From: Crocinitomix sp.
GTDB lineage: Bacteria > Bacteroidota > Bacteroidia > Flavobacteriales_D > Crocinitomicaceae
Assembly (NCBI GenBank): GCA_013138735.1
Contig: WTCE01000010.1
Location: forward strand, 1 to 64,000
DNA: 64,000 nt
Direction of reading: 5' to 3'
This document shows, one piece after another, positions 1 through 8,557 of this stretch. Made by a program: the position numbers and the translations under genes. The notes below the pieces were generated by a model that saw nothing but the letters and a program-made list of their open reading frames with translations, was not told where the DNA came from and made no database searches. Each line of letters opens with the position of its first letter. Position 1 is the first letter of the stretch.

Positions 1-269
1 GACTTTCTTTACTTTCGAGTTACTAGACTCTAATATCATGTTAGTCTTAATCCTCTGTTCTGTCCTGTTAATAATTATATACTCTTATACGAGACTATCT
101 AATTAAGATCTAACTTAGGAATATCATTTCCAGCCCTTTTTGCCATCACTTTTCTCGCCCAGTTGCGTGTACAAAACCCTAGCGTGCCAGCGTGCGGAAC
201 GGATAACATTCGGGGCTTGGCCAGCACACTAACGGCGCCATTAAAAACGGCTATATTTACTCAGCCGAA
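1..269. other. Non-coding left edge with a GC-rich patch
   Basis: I see no credible coding sequence here. Bases 1 to about 150 are AT-rich like the rest of the window. From about 151 to 245 the composition changes abruptly to clearly GC-rich, with recurring GCCAGC/GGCCAGC cores. The patch lies 3' of the minus-strand lipoprotein gene. It is not a tRNA or rRNA as far as I can tell, and I found no strong hairpin in it. Confidence 0.5.
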
Positions 270-764
270 TTACATTTTTACACCTGTAATATACCAATGA
301 GAACTCGAAGACATACCTTCGGTAAACCCTAAATCAAGATTAAATGTGGTATCAGTAATTTCATGCGCAGATGATTCTCCAGCGCCCATTTCTGCATAAG
401 GAATGTTTTCGCAACCAGTATTGCAAGACAAATGGCCCACGTCATTTTTCACAGTTGCATAATAGCCAATTGTTGAATTAGTTTCCCATTGAATAAAGAG
501 TTCCTTAATTTGCGTCCCCATGGAAACTTTTCCCGTTTTTTCCCAATTTGTTTCCATATCAAAAGTAGATACGTATGAAGAACTTACCGTGCTATCTGCG
601 ATATATTCCCAAGATGTTCGGTGCTGAGTTTTGGTAAATGCCCATTCTCCAAAGTATTTCTCAATCGTTGGGTCAATAGCGACCTCTTTTTTGCAAGATT
701 GCGTCGTAAATGCTATTACAGTAAAAAATAAAAGGAAATAGATTGATTTTAGCACGCTGTTCAT
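270..764 (-). CDS. Hypothetical lipoprotein
   Basis: The 164-residue product begins with a basic/hydrophobic signal peptide (MNSVLKSIYFLLFFTVIAFT) and a lipobox-like TTQSC ending at Cys24, followed by KKE. That is the usual Bacteroidota lipoprotein layout, so it is probably attached to the outer membrane or periplasmic face. The mature part is about 140 residues with no recognised domain. Two closely spaced Cys (SCNTGC, about residue 114-119) could form a disulfide. It is transcribed away from the eCIS operon and there is no evidence that it takes part in it. Function unknown. Confidence 0.7.
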   Translation of the reverse strand: MNSVLKSIYFLLFFTVIAFTTQSCKKEVAIDPTIEKYFGEWAFTKTQHRTSWEYIADSTVSSSYVSTFDMETNWEKTGKVSMGTQIKELFIQWETNSTIGYYATVKNDVGHLSCNTGCENIPYAEMGAGESSAHEITDTTFNLDLGFTEGMSSSSHWYITGVKM

Positions 765-812
765 ATTTATTATTACGCCAAATATGAGTTGAAGGCTGGG
801 TTGGACTTAACT

Positions 813-1328
813 TTAATTCGTTAGAACACCAATTAGAATCATTCCTACAAAAAAAGCTAGGGCAATTAGAACGTAAACTAATACGTGGCTAGACTGGTTG
901 GTCCCTAACACCTTTCCAGTTTCATTTCCGTTTCCAAATCCCAAATAGCCATTTGGGTGACTTTCCATTACTTCAGAAACAAAATCAATGCAAACCTTAT
1001 CCGATAAATCTAATGGAATTAAGAGGCGGTTTTTTGTTGCGTCTACTAAATCTAAATAGACGGGAACCTTGCCTGTTGATTGTGGAATGAGGGTAGCAAA
1101 ATTATTTACTGCTGTTGAGCGATTTAGATTTGGCGTATGCGTACCTCCAAAAAGTTTTTCCTTAATAAGTGTAAATGTATTCAGTTGTTGATCAAGTTGA
1201 GAGGCGGCGAAATAACTGATGCAAAAGCGGTAATTGGCCAGATCTATAGATTTGTCAGCATAGCTTAGTCGGGTGGCGTCTAAATTGATACTTTGTGCCT
1301 GTTGATTTACCGAATATTGATAGTGCAT
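813..1328 (-). CDS. Hypothetical C-tail-anchored protein
   Basis: The 171-residue product has no N-terminal signal peptide but carries one strong C-terminal membrane helix (about residues 148-169, HVLVYVLIALAFFVGMILIG). It looks like a tail-anchored protein with a soluble domain of about 145 residues. The soluble part alternates hydrophobic and polar residues, suggesting a beta-rich fold, and I recognise no family. It precedes the lipoprotein gene on the same strand with a 48-nt gap, so the two may be cotranscribed. Confidence 0.6.
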   Translation of the reverse strand: MHYQYSVNQQAQSINLDATRLSYADKSIDLANYRFCISYFAASQLDQQLNTFTLIKEKLFGGTHTPNLNRSTAVNNFATLIPQSTGKVPVYLDLVDATKNRLLIPLDLSDKVCIDFVSEVMESHPNGYLGFGNGNETGKVLGTNQSSHVLVYVLIALAFFVGMILIGVLTN

Positions 1329-1470
1329 AAGGATAGGTTATTATTGTAGAATAGTCAAAATAAGAAATTTACTGGGAATAGTTGGTCCTGGATATTGGTG
1401 AATTGCATAGAAATAAATTCTTGGCACACTTTTTATGCTAATACTATTAGTATTTAACTAATTCAGATTA

Positions 1471-1851
1471 ATGTCACAATATATTTTCAATGCCTACGAA
1501 CTTTTAGAGGTAAACACCAAAGCAACAATACCAGAAATTAAGAAGGGCTATAAAAGAAAGGCGCTTGAATTTCATCCAGATAAACATTTTAATTCCGCAC
1601 CTGCCAATAAACTCTTTCAGTTAATATCGTCTGCTAAGGATATATTATTGGATCCTTCTTCACGCCTGCAACACGATTATGCGATTGGTATAAAGCAAAA
1701 ACCAATAATTACACCTGAACCAGAAGTTATTTACATTAATGAAACACGTGATGAAACAGACTGGGGTTCAATTATTGGTGCTGGGTTAGTTGGTTTGGCA
1801 ATTGGCGTTGCCGTGAAACGACGCAAAAAATCAAAGAAGCGGAAGAAATAA
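1471..1851 (+). CDS. Small J-domain (DnaJ-like) protein with C-terminal membrane/basic tail
   Basis: Residues 4-70 form a J-domain: YELLEV at the start, helix II KKGYKRKALEF, the essential HPD tripeptide in FHPDKHF, and helix III ending SRLQHDY. J-domains stimulate the ATPase of Hsp70 (DnaK). The remaining 55 residues lack the G/F, zinc-finger and substrate-binding regions of true DnaJ. They contain a Gly-rich hydrophobic segment (about 93-112, SIIGAGLVGLAIGVAV) followed by a lysine/arginine-rich tail, so a membrane-anchored co-chaperone is plausible. It is convergent with, and directly abuts, the next minus-strand gene. No link to the eCIS is proven, although it is the nearest plus-strand gene upstream. 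Confidence 0.85.
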   Translation: MSQYIFNAYELLEVNTKATIPEIKKGYKRKALEFHPDKHFNSAPANKLFQLISSAKDILLDPSSRLQHDYAIGIKQKPIITPEPEVIYINETRDETDWGSIIGAGLVGLAIGVAVKRRKKSKKRKK

Positions 1852-2400
1852 TCAATGCTTTAGTTGATTTAAGAACCACAGAGTGGTTTCGTAATTTTCT
1901 AAAATACTTTTTGAAGCGAGTAATGGAATGTCTGAATGCCCAATTCTGCATGCATCAACCACGTGACTTTCGATAATACGCATCACTAAACCCGCGTCAG
2001 CATAGGTGTCAATTCCTTGCAAAAATGTGGTATATGCCGTTAAATTGAAATCAAGTAAACGCCCACTAAAAATGGAAGTGCCATCCAATTCAAAAATCGA
2101 AAAAATCGAATCTTTATAAGTTATATAATGACCATTTACTACTGGAGAAATACGTTCGTTATTGGCTTCAATATACCATGTACCGGTTGTGTCAATAATT
2201 CCGTATTGATCATCTAAACGGACTTTTGCATAGCCATTTCGAAATTCGTGCGCATCCTGGAAAATAGGAGCAACTTTAATTTCTTCACCAGATTTATATC
2301 CTAATAAGCCTGTCGTATCTTTAAATACTTCAAGTGTACTGGATTGACCAAATCCAAAAAAGGTGAAAAAATTGAAAAGTGTTAAAAATTGCCAACGCAT
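1852..2400 (-). CDS. WG-repeat-like secreted protein
   Basis: The 182-residue product starts with a short hydrophobic stretch (LTLFNFFTFFGFGQ) typical of a Sec signal peptide ending near Gln19. The mature N-terminal half resembles WG (KWG) beta-repeats: GYKSGEEIKVAPIFQDAHEF, then GYAKVRLDDQYGIIDTTGTW. The C-terminal 50 residues are helical and include a possible redox pair region (HVVDACRIGHSD). The start codon is immediately upstream of the large regulatory gap, so it is divergent from the eCIS operon and could share its control region. Exact function unknown. Confidence 0.6.
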   Translation of the reverse strand: MRWQFLTLFNFFTFFGFGQSSTLEVFKDTTGLLGYKSGEEIKVAPIFQDAHEFRNGYAKVRLDDQYGIIDTTGTWYIEANNERISPVVNGHYITYKDSIFSIFELDGTSIFSGRLLDFNLTAYTTFLQGIDTYADAGLVMRIIESHVVDACRIGHSDIPLLASKSILENYETTLWFLNQLKH

Positions 2401-2834
2401 CTGTTAAAATTTAGTTGATATTCTTTATTGAATATGATTCAAAGGGCAATTTTTATACCAAATCGGCATTTTAGCATTGAATTTTTCAAAATAGGATGGA
2501 AAAAGTACTCATTCATTAAATAAATGGAATCTAGAATAGCTCAAAAACTGATTGAAATTGGCGATATGTTGCAGTTTTCACCTATTTTTTCGAAGTTTCA
2601 CGTATAAATACGTAAATAAAGCTCATTTCTGTCTGTTGCTAAATCAAATCAGTCTGTTGCTAAAATTTCACCCATTTTGATTCCAACAAAATCCTATCAT
2701 TGAGCCATCAACCCGTTTTTGTATGAAATATTCATACGAAACAAAACAAGATTTATCATTTGAAATATGGCTGATTACGAATCAGTTATCTATGACTTCT
2801 TGCCAAAACTATTCTAGAATAAAACTAAGTATTA
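2401..2834. promoter_or_regulatory. Palindrome-rich control region upstream of the eCIS operon
   Basis: This 434-bp gap separates the divergent WG-repeat gene from the first eCIS gene and has no good ORF. It contains several exact inverted repeats: TTGAAT-ATG-ATTCAA (2428-2442), ACGTAT-AA-ATACGT (2600-2613), GTATGAA-ATA-TTCATAC (2721-2737), CTGATT-ACG-AATCAG (2771-2785) and TATTCTAGAATA (2810-2821, ending 13 bp before the ATG). A 13-bp direct repeat GTCTGTTGCTAAA occurs at 2631-2643 and 2652-2664, spaced 21 bp start to start (two helical turns). A promoter with operator sites is inferred; I could not place the -33/-7 boxes with confidence. Confidence 0.5.
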
Positions 2835-3506
2835 ATGATTGCTAAAGCTTTAAAACAAATTGTCGAAGGATTGGATGACCATTTCAAAGTCATTTATCCA
2901 GGCACACCAAGTCAGGTGAGTTTGAAAAGCGCCAATAAGACGATCGGTTCTGCTAGTTCTATTGATGTGACATTGATTAATGTTGAGGAGGATAAAGTAT
3001 ATAAAAATCATTTAAACCCATTTCCAAATCCATTGGTTAGTAATACAGCAAATAAAAATCCAATGGGCGGTATTTCTGCAATGCGAATTAATCTCTATGT
3101 ATTGTTTGCATTTCATTCTGATGGTGACTCTCCTTCCTATGAGAATACATTGACACGTTTAACGCATGTCTTACAATATTTTCAAGCAAAGCAGTACCAA
3201 AGAATTGTCATTCCAGCAACGGTTTTCGATCCTGTGCTACGCGAATTTAATTTGGAGATTAATTACCACAATATCAGTCTAGAGGATTCGAATAATATGT
3301 GGTCAAATTTAGGAGGAGAACAGAAACCATACGCCATGTATCAAATTAAAATGTTGGAATTACAACCTGCATTTATTCCAGATTCGGTAGCGGTAATTCA
3401 AGATGCTCGAATTTCAAATCCAGATTTAAATGCAGATGGTGAAACCATATTTGATGGTATTCACCCAAAAAACGACAAGCATACAATAAAAGTTAAAACG
3501 AATTAA
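2835..3506 (+). CDS. DUF4255 / Pvc16-like tube-terminator (cap) protein
   Basis: The 223-residue product matches the DUF4255 (Pvc16 N-terminal) family. It opens with helix MIAKALKQIVEGLDDHF, then a beta segment VSLKSANKT, SSIDVTLINVEED, an NLYVLFAFHSD strand, and an LTHVLQYFQAKQYQRI helix-turn of the type seen in gpU/Afp16-like terminators. A short WSNLGGEQKPYAMYQIK segment closes the domain. In Afp/PVC particles this protein caps the inner tube and sheath at the distal end and fixes particle length. It is the first gene of the operon, 26 bp before the first sheath gene. The C-terminal 40 residues are acidic and probably flexible. Confidence 0.88.
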   Translation: MIAKALKQIVEGLDDHFKVIYPGTPSQVSLKSANKTIGSASSIDVTLINVEEDKVYKNHLNPFPNPLVSNTANKNPMGGISAMRINLYVLFAFHSDGDSPSYENTLTRLTHVLQYFQAKQYQRIVIPATVFDPVLREFNLEINYHNISLEDSNNMWSNLGGEQKPYAMYQIKMLELQPAFIPDSVAVIQDARISNPDLNADGETIFDGIHPKNDKHTIKVKTN

Positions 3507-3532
3507 AAATTATACTAAAAACAAATAAAATT

Positions 3533-4852
3533 ATGGCACTTTATGATCATCCAAATACCCCAGGAGTAAAATTAGTAGAGAAATCTCTTCTGCCTCCTTC
3601 AATTGTTCAAGTATCAACGGCAATACCTGTTTTTTTGGGTTATACCCAGGATAATTATCCAGCAGCAGCTGCAGATGCCAAAGCAGTTCGCATCAGTTCA
3701 TTAAAAGATTATGAAGACACTTTTGGTAAAGGACATTCGTATACTTTTTCATATACACAAACGGGTTCTGATTTTACAGTAACTAAACCAGACATGGACT
3801 TTTTCTTATATGAGTCCATTCGTTTATACTTTATGAATGGTGGAGGTGCTTGCTATATTATTTCATTAGGTGATACATCTACAAATCCGTCGAGTACTGA
3901 TTTTCAATCGGGACTTGATTTAATAGACAAATTGGACGAGCCTACTTTAATCAGTTTTCCAGAGGCCGTTTATTTAGACCATGTACAATATGGAGTCGTG
4001 GCAAGTAAAGCAATGGATATCTGCGGTCAATTGAAGGATAAATTTACCTTGGTAGATTCACCAAACGACCTTGATTTAAAAGATTTTGATACAAATAGTT
4101 CTGTTGGTTTAAGCGAGTTCAGAGGAACGCTTTCAGGAAGTGCTTCTTACGGCGCAGTCTATTATCCTCCATTAGAAACTACAGTTAAAGTAGCGGTTGA
4201 TGAAACAGGTTTTCCAGGTTTACAAACAGCCGACTATAGAACTTTAATGACTGAAATTGATAAAGTAGCGGGCATTACTATTCCACCTTCTGCCCTATTA
4301 GCGGGAGTTTATGCAAGAGTTGATCGCGAAAAAGGCGTTTGGAAAGCTCCAGCAAATATGGCACTACAAGGTGTTATAAAACCGGAGAAACAAATTTCAG
4401 ATGCCGACCAAAATCATTTAAATGTTGACGCTGATTCGGGTAAATCTGTTAATGCATTACGCGAATTTTCAGGCAAAGGAACAGTTGTTTGGGGTGCTAG
4501 AACATTAGACGGTAACAGCAATGAATGGCGTTATATTAATGTGCGGCGCTTGTTTATAACCGTTGAGGAATCAGTTAAAAAAGCAACGTCTCAATTTGTA
4601 TTTGAAAATAATGACGCCAAAACATGGGTCAAGGTAAATTCAATGATCACTTCATATCTCAATGGGCTTTGGAAAGATGGCGGCTTATTAGGAGCCGCAC
4701 CAGATGAAGCCTATTTTGTTGAAGTCGGTTTAGGTACAACCATGACGCAAGATGATATTCTAAACGGAAAAATGATTGTCAGAATTGGATTGGCTGCCGT
4801 GCGCCCAGCTGAGTTCATCATTCTTGAATTTTCGCATTTCATTAATCAATAA
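3533..4852 (+). CDS. Contractile sheath protein, short paralogue (Afp2/3/4-like)
   Basis: The 439-residue product belongs to the phage tail sheath family. The N-terminal arm reads TPGVKLVEKSLLPPSIVQVS, followed by a PVFLGYTQ strand. A YESIRLYFMNGGGACYIISL segment is the usual sheath core motif. The C-terminal domain has NEWRYINVRRLFITVEESVK and a final RPAEFIILEFSH. These C-terminal strands interlock neighbouring subunits in contractile sheaths. It lacks the roughly 200-residue insertion present in the next gene, so it may be the minor (cap- or baseplate-proximal) or the main sheath; copy number cannot be told from sequence. Confidence 0.93.
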   Translation: MALYDHPNTPGVKLVEKSLLPPSIVQVSTAIPVFLGYTQDNYPAAAADAKAVRISSLKDYEDTFGKGHSYTFSYTQTGSDFTVTKPDMDFFLYESIRLYFMNGGGACYIISLGDTSTNPSSTDFQSGLDLIDKLDEPTLISFPEAVYLDHVQYGVVASKAMDICGQLKDKFTLVDSPNDLDLKDFDTNSSVGLSEFRGTLSGSASYGAVYYPPLETTVKVAVDETGFPGLQTADYRTLMTEIDKVAGITIPPSALLAGVYARVDREKGVWKAPANMALQGVIKPEKQISDADQNHLNVDADSGKSVNALREFSGKGTVVWGARTLDGNSNEWRYINVRRLFITVEESVKKATSQFVFENNDAKTWVKVNSMITSYLNGLWKDGGLLGAAPDEAYFVEVGLGTTMTQDDILNGKMIVRIGLAAVRPAEFIILEFSHFINQ

Positions 4853-4873
4853 GAATTATTAAAAAAACGAACT

Positions 4874-6772
4874 ATGATAGTCCAAACACCAGGAGTCTAT
4901 ATTCGAGAGCGCAATTCATTGCCTTCCTCTGTCGCAGGAGTTTCAACTGCAGTTCCGGCTTTTATCGGAATTACAGCAAAACAAGCTGCTGTAAATGCAC
5001 CAAAACGTATTACAAGTATGTTTGATTATATCAACAATTTTGGGGGAAAACATATCTCAAGTTTTGATGTAGACAACAGCACATTTGAGGTAATAGCGGA
5101 TCAACGCTTTTTTCTGTACGACACGCTAGACCTTTATTTTAGAAATGGCGGTGGCCCTTGTTATATTGTTAGTGCAGGCATATATGCATCTACAGATAAT
5201 ACCAATATCACTGGTTTCTTAGATGCAGCAATTGTGAATCTAGACGATTTGGATGGGGTAACCTTGGCTTTAATGCCAGACGCGCATTATCAATATAAAG
5301 ATATCTCAACTGGCGCCCAATTGGGGATTAATGGTGCTGCGGGTTACAGCCCTCTTGCCTCAGCATTAATTCAAAAATGTGCTGAACTGAAAGACAAGTT
5401 TGCAATTTTGGATTATTATCAACCCACAAGTTCGCAAAACGATATGCGAAATTGGGTTAATCCAATACATGCTGATTTGAAGTATGGCTCCTTGTATTAT
5501 CCTTGGTTAAAAACAACCCAGCAACAACATATTTCTACTGACCAACTGATGCTAAGCGCGGCAACTGGTTCAATTCAAGAACTGGCTTTAAATACCGTTA
5601 AAGCAGATTTGTTAGCGTTGGATGTGAGCTATGGGAAACTGCATAACATTGACAGTTTAAAGGCGGATTATGCGCTAAAGGCAACTGATGTTAGTAATAA
5701 AACAAAATTTACAGAAGTATTTTCCTATTTGTATAAACTAATTAAAGGGCTTGATAGCGGTACCGTATTGAATGATACTGTAGTAGATCAGTACAGAAAT
5801 TCACTAAGAACAAATGCAAGCTTTACAGGTGAATTTGAAAAATTGTGCTGGATGGTTGAAACGATTGGAATCGGAACGGGTTCAAATAGGTTAAATGCAA
5901 CTATAAATGCTCAAAAGCCTTCTGACAATTGGATCGATCTAGCATATACACCCTATTTAACTTATGCAGATTTAGCTGCTCAAAAGGCAAATTTGGCTCC
6001 ACTTACAACGCCAACCACAAATTCTAGTGTTATTGGAGATCTTAATAGCGCCCAGTATGTCGATTTAAATGTCATTTTTTCCGCAATTGCTGGTTTATTT
6101 GAAACGGCTTATGCGCGTAAGCAAATGATTGAGGCGCAACTATTTGCTGAAGATCCAACCTATAAGCAAGCAAAAAATGCGGTTGAAAATTTCCTCAAAC
6201 AAATGCCAGCACAAGGCGCCGTTACTGGAATTTATTGCAAAAACGATCGTGAACGTGGCGTATGGAAATCGCCTGCAAATATTGCGGTTCAATCCGTTGA
6301 AAAGCCATTAGTTGAGGTTTCAAATGCCGAACAGGATGGATTAAATGTTGATGCCCAAACGGGTAAATCAATCAACGTAATTCGAACTTTTGCAGGTAAA
6401 GGAGCCTTGGTTTGGGGAGCACGTACCTTAGATGGCCAGAGCAACGAATGGCGATATATTGCTGTTCGGAGGTTTTTCAACTACGCTGAAGAATCCATTA
6501 AAATTGCCATGAATGATTTTGTTTTTGAGCCGAATAATGCGCGGACATGGGTAAAAATCAAGGCAATGATTACAAGCTTTTTAGTAGAACAATGGAAGGC
6601 TGGTGCTTTACTCGGTGCAAGTTATGATGAAGCATTTTATGTTCGTGTTGGGGAAGATACCACTTCCGAACAGGAAATATTAAACGGAATAATAAACGTG
6701 CAAATTGGTTTAGCCGTGGCGAGACCTGCCGAATTCATAATTCTTGAATTTAGTCATTACACAAAATCATAA
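4874..6772 (+). CDS. Contractile sheath protein, long paralogue with surface insertion
   Basis: The 632-residue product is a sheath paralogue of the preceding gene, sharing TPGVYIRERNSLPSSVAGVS at the N-terminus, LYFRNGGGPCYIVSAG in the core, and RGVWKSPANI, WRYIAVRRFF and RPAEFIILEFSH in the C-terminal half. The alignment splits after YYPWLKTT (about residue 215) and resumes near QMPAQGAVTGIY (about 438). The roughly 200-residue helix-rich block between them is extra. In known sheaths such insertions project from the outer surface, so it probably decorates the particle. The gene starts 21 bp after the first sheath gene. Confidence 0.92.
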   Translation: MIVQTPGVYIRERNSLPSSVAGVSTAVPAFIGITAKQAAVNAPKRITSMFDYINNFGGKHISSFDVDNSTFEVIADQRFFLYDTLDLYFRNGGGPCYIVSAGIYASTDNTNITGFLDAAIVNLDDLDGVTLALMPDAHYQYKDISTGAQLGINGAAGYSPLASALIQKCAELKDKFAILDYYQPTSSQNDMRNWVNPIHADLKYGSLYYPWLKTTQQQHISTDQLMLSAATGSIQELALNTVKADLLALDVSYGKLHNIDSLKADYALKATDVSNKTKFTEVFSYLYKLIKGLDSGTVLNDTVVDQYRNSLRTNASFTGEFEKLCWMVETIGIGTGSNRLNATINAQKPSDNWIDLAYTPYLTYADLAAQKANLAPLTTPTTNSSVIGDLNSAQYVDLNVIFSAIAGLFETAYARKQMIEAQLFAEDPTYKQAKNAVENFLKQMPAQGAVTGIYCKNDRERGVWKSPANIAVQSVEKPLVEVSNAEQDGLNVDAQTGKSINVIRTFAGKGALVWGARTLDGQSNEWRYIAVRRFFNYAEESIKIAMNDFVFEPNNARTWVKIKAMITSFLVEQWKAGALLGASYDEAFYVRVGEDTTSEQEILNGIINVQIGLAVARPAEFIILEFSHYTKS

Positions 6773-6809
6773 AAACAAATACTAATAACAATTTTTAAAA
6801 CTTAATAAA

Positions 6810-7247
6810 ATGAGCAATTACGTAATCGCAACACACCGTTTCACAGTTGACTGGGGAGGTGCCAAAATTGGATTTCAAGAAGTGTCAGGAATGTCACATA
6901 AAACAGAGGTTATTTCTTATGAGCACGGCGCTATGATTGATGGCACTGCACCAATGAAAAGTCCAGGTAAAACCAAGTATGGTGAATCAATTAGTTTAAG
7001 CAGAGGTTACTTTACAAGTGATACCGAAATGCAAGATTGGTTGCAAGCTATCCGCACAGATGAAACTGCCAGAAGAACTGTTATCGTAACACTTTTGGAC
7101 GAGCAGCAACAACCTGTTGTGACTTGGACAATTTACAAAGCTTGGCCTTCAGACATTGATGGAATTAGCATGAACTCTGGAACAAGTGCTGCGGCAATTG
7201 AAAAAATCACATTGCAACACGAAGGATACGATTTCCAAATACTATAA
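6810..7247 (+). CDS. Inner tube protein (gp19/Afp1-like)
   Basis: The 145-residue product is a T4 gp19-type tail tube protein, the usual length for the family. Characteristic features are the N-terminal FTVDWGGAKIGFQEVSGMS, a central SLSRGYFTSDTEMQDWLQAI and a C-terminal beta strand (IEKITLQHEGYDF). Hexamers of these stack into the hollow tube that is driven into the target when the sheath contracts and which carries lumenal cargo. It is separated by only 4 bp from the second tube gene. Confidence 0.93.
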   Translation: MSNYVIATHRFTVDWGGAKIGFQEVSGMSHKTEVISYEHGAMIDGTAPMKSPGKTKYGESISLSRGYFTSDTEMQDWLQAIRTDETARRTVIVTLLDEQQQPVVTWTIYKAWPSDIDGISMNSGTSAAAIEKITLQHEGYDFQIL

Positions 7248-7251
7248 ATAG

Positions 7252-7689
7252 ATGTTGCAGCCTTTTCCATATCACAATTACCGTTTCGGAGTGTTCTTTC
7301 TTTTTCCAAAGTACAACTTCAATGGCAATTTTCAATCCGTTTCCGGATTGTCTTTTAGTGCCGCTGGAACTGATCGGGCAGAAGGAGGAATAGCAGCATT
7401 TAAACACAAACTAACCGATCAAGGTACATTTGGGAAATTGAGTTTAAAGAGAGGTTTCACAACAGACAGTGGTCTGTATGAATGGTGCGAAGAAACGCAC
7501 AATACCATGAAAGCTCAACCCTGTAATATTCTTGTTTCACTATTGGATAAGCGAGGAATGCCAGTTAGAAACTGGTTAATATTTCATGCTATTCCAAGAG
7601 GTTGGACTGCAGGGTCTTTAGAATCATCTCAAAGTCAAATCCTCGTTGAGTCTATCGATTTGTCTTACCAAAACTTTATTCTAATCTAA
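7252..7689 (+). CDS. Second tube protein (Afp5-like, tube initiator)
   Basis: Also 145 residues and of the gp19 family: FGVFFLFPKYNFNGNFQSVS, then LSLKRGFTTDSGLYEWCEE, and a C-terminal SQILVESIDLSYQNF. It differs from the first tube by a proline-rich PFPYHNYRFGVFFLF start. In Afp/PVC a divergent tube paralogue (Afp5/Pvc5) forms the layer next to the baseplate hub; gene order here (directly before the DUF5908 and Afp7-like genes) fits that role. The stop codon overlaps the ATG of the next gene (TAATG). Confidence 0.88.
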   Translation: MLQPFPYHNYRFGVFFLFPKYNFNGNFQSVSGLSFSAAGTDRAEGGIAAFKHKLTDQGTFGKLSLKRGFTTDSGLYEWCEETHNTMKAQPCNILVSLLDKRGMPVRNWLIFHAIPRGWTAGSLESSQSQILVESIDLSYQNFILI

Positions 7690-7859
7690 TGGCGATAGAA
7701 ATTAAAGAATTAAACGTCACGCTGAATATATCAGGTGGGCAGAATAGTGGTAGTGATGGTTGTGGTGACTGTGGCGACGGAACGGTTGATCAAAATCAAG
7801 TGACAGAGGATGCTGTAAAAGAAGTGTTGAGAATTTTAAAAGAGCAAAAAGAAAGATAG
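7689..7859 (+). CDS. DUF5908 (Afp6/Pvc6-like) small protein
   Basis: This is a 56-residue gene that is easily missed. The start MAIEIKELNVTLNIS matches the typical DUF5908 opening (M-[AP]-I-E-I-K/R-E-L). A glycine-rich middle with a CGDC motif follows, then a basic amphipathic C-terminal helix (AVKEVLRILKEQKER). It sits exactly at the Afp6 position between the second tube and the Afp7-like gene. Its start overlaps the previous stop by 1 nt and its stop lies 5 nt before the next ATG. The exact role of Afp6-like proteins is not settled, but they are a conserved marker of eCIS loci. The CxxC pair is a notable detail. Confidence 0.85.
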   Translation: MAIEIKELNVTLNISGGQNSGSDGCGDCGDGTVDQNQVTEDAVKEVLRILKEQKER

Positions 7860-7864
7860 TTTAA

Positions 7865-8557
7865 ATGAAAGATTTTCCTAAAATAGGAAGTGTAGTTGGT
7901 TTACCAAATCACATGCAAATTAATCGACTTGATGATAAAGGGGTTGATATTGAGGACACCTACACTGTGTTAGTGAACCCTACTTCCTACTCAGTTGTTC
8001 ACAATGCTTGCCTTCAGTCTAATCAAGGCATCCAATCTACTGGAAATACTTTTACGTTGAATAAAGTGAAGCCAGAATCAATGAAACTTGATCTCTTGTT
8101 TGATGCAACTGGTTCAATAGGAAGCACACCCATTTTAAAAGATCAAACGGTACTGGATCAAGTCAATCATTTTTTAGATGTTGCTTTTATTTTACATGCA
8201 TCTGGAGAAACAAAACCGAAAGGTTTACAGTTGATTTGGGGTAAAATGGAGTTTTATGGCGTATTAGATACCATTGCCATTGATTACACACATTTCGACC
8301 ATACCGGTTTTCCTATTCGAGCTAAAGGTTCGTGCACATTTACAGGTGGACGAATTAAGTTTGATTACACAAAAAAGAAGCGCGTTAAACCAAACGGTGA
8401 GGCGCGTAAAGTTGTTGATTTTGGAAAACAACGTCATGCAATTAACGCTGTTCTTAAATATGGCTCTTATGTGCCAATTATCTTACAACAAGCTAAAGAA
8501 GTACTGCCTAAATCGTTACGATTAGCAGAAGAATTAAAAAAACTCATTATTAAATAA
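7865..8557 (+). CDS. Afp7/Pvc7-like baseplate hub / CIS tube-adaptor protein
   Basis: The 230-residue product matches the contractile injection system tube-protein N-terminal domain seen in Afp7. It has a VLVNPTSYSVVHN motif (the common F.NP..Y...), a FTLNKVKPESMKLDLLFDAT strand pair, and VDQVNHFLDVAFILHASGET followed by LQLIWGKMEFYGVLD. In Afp/PVC this protein connects the inner tube to the spike trimer, like T4 gp53/gp54 or LysM-bearing adaptors. Many homologues carry a C-terminal LysM; here the last 60 residues are basic and I do not see a clear LysM. The next ATG follows its stop directly. Confidence 0.87.
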   Translation: MKDFPKIGSVVGLPNHMQINRLDDKGVDIEDTYTVLVNPTSYSVVHNACLQSNQGIQSTGNTFTLNKVKPESMKLDLLFDATGSIGSTPILKDQTVLDQVNHFLDVAFILHASGETKPKGLQLIWGKMEFYGVLDTIAIDYTHFDHTGFPIRAKGSCTFTGGRIKFDYTKKKRVKPNGEARKVVDFGKQRHAINAVLKYGSYVPIILQQAKEVLPKSLRLAEELKKLIIK

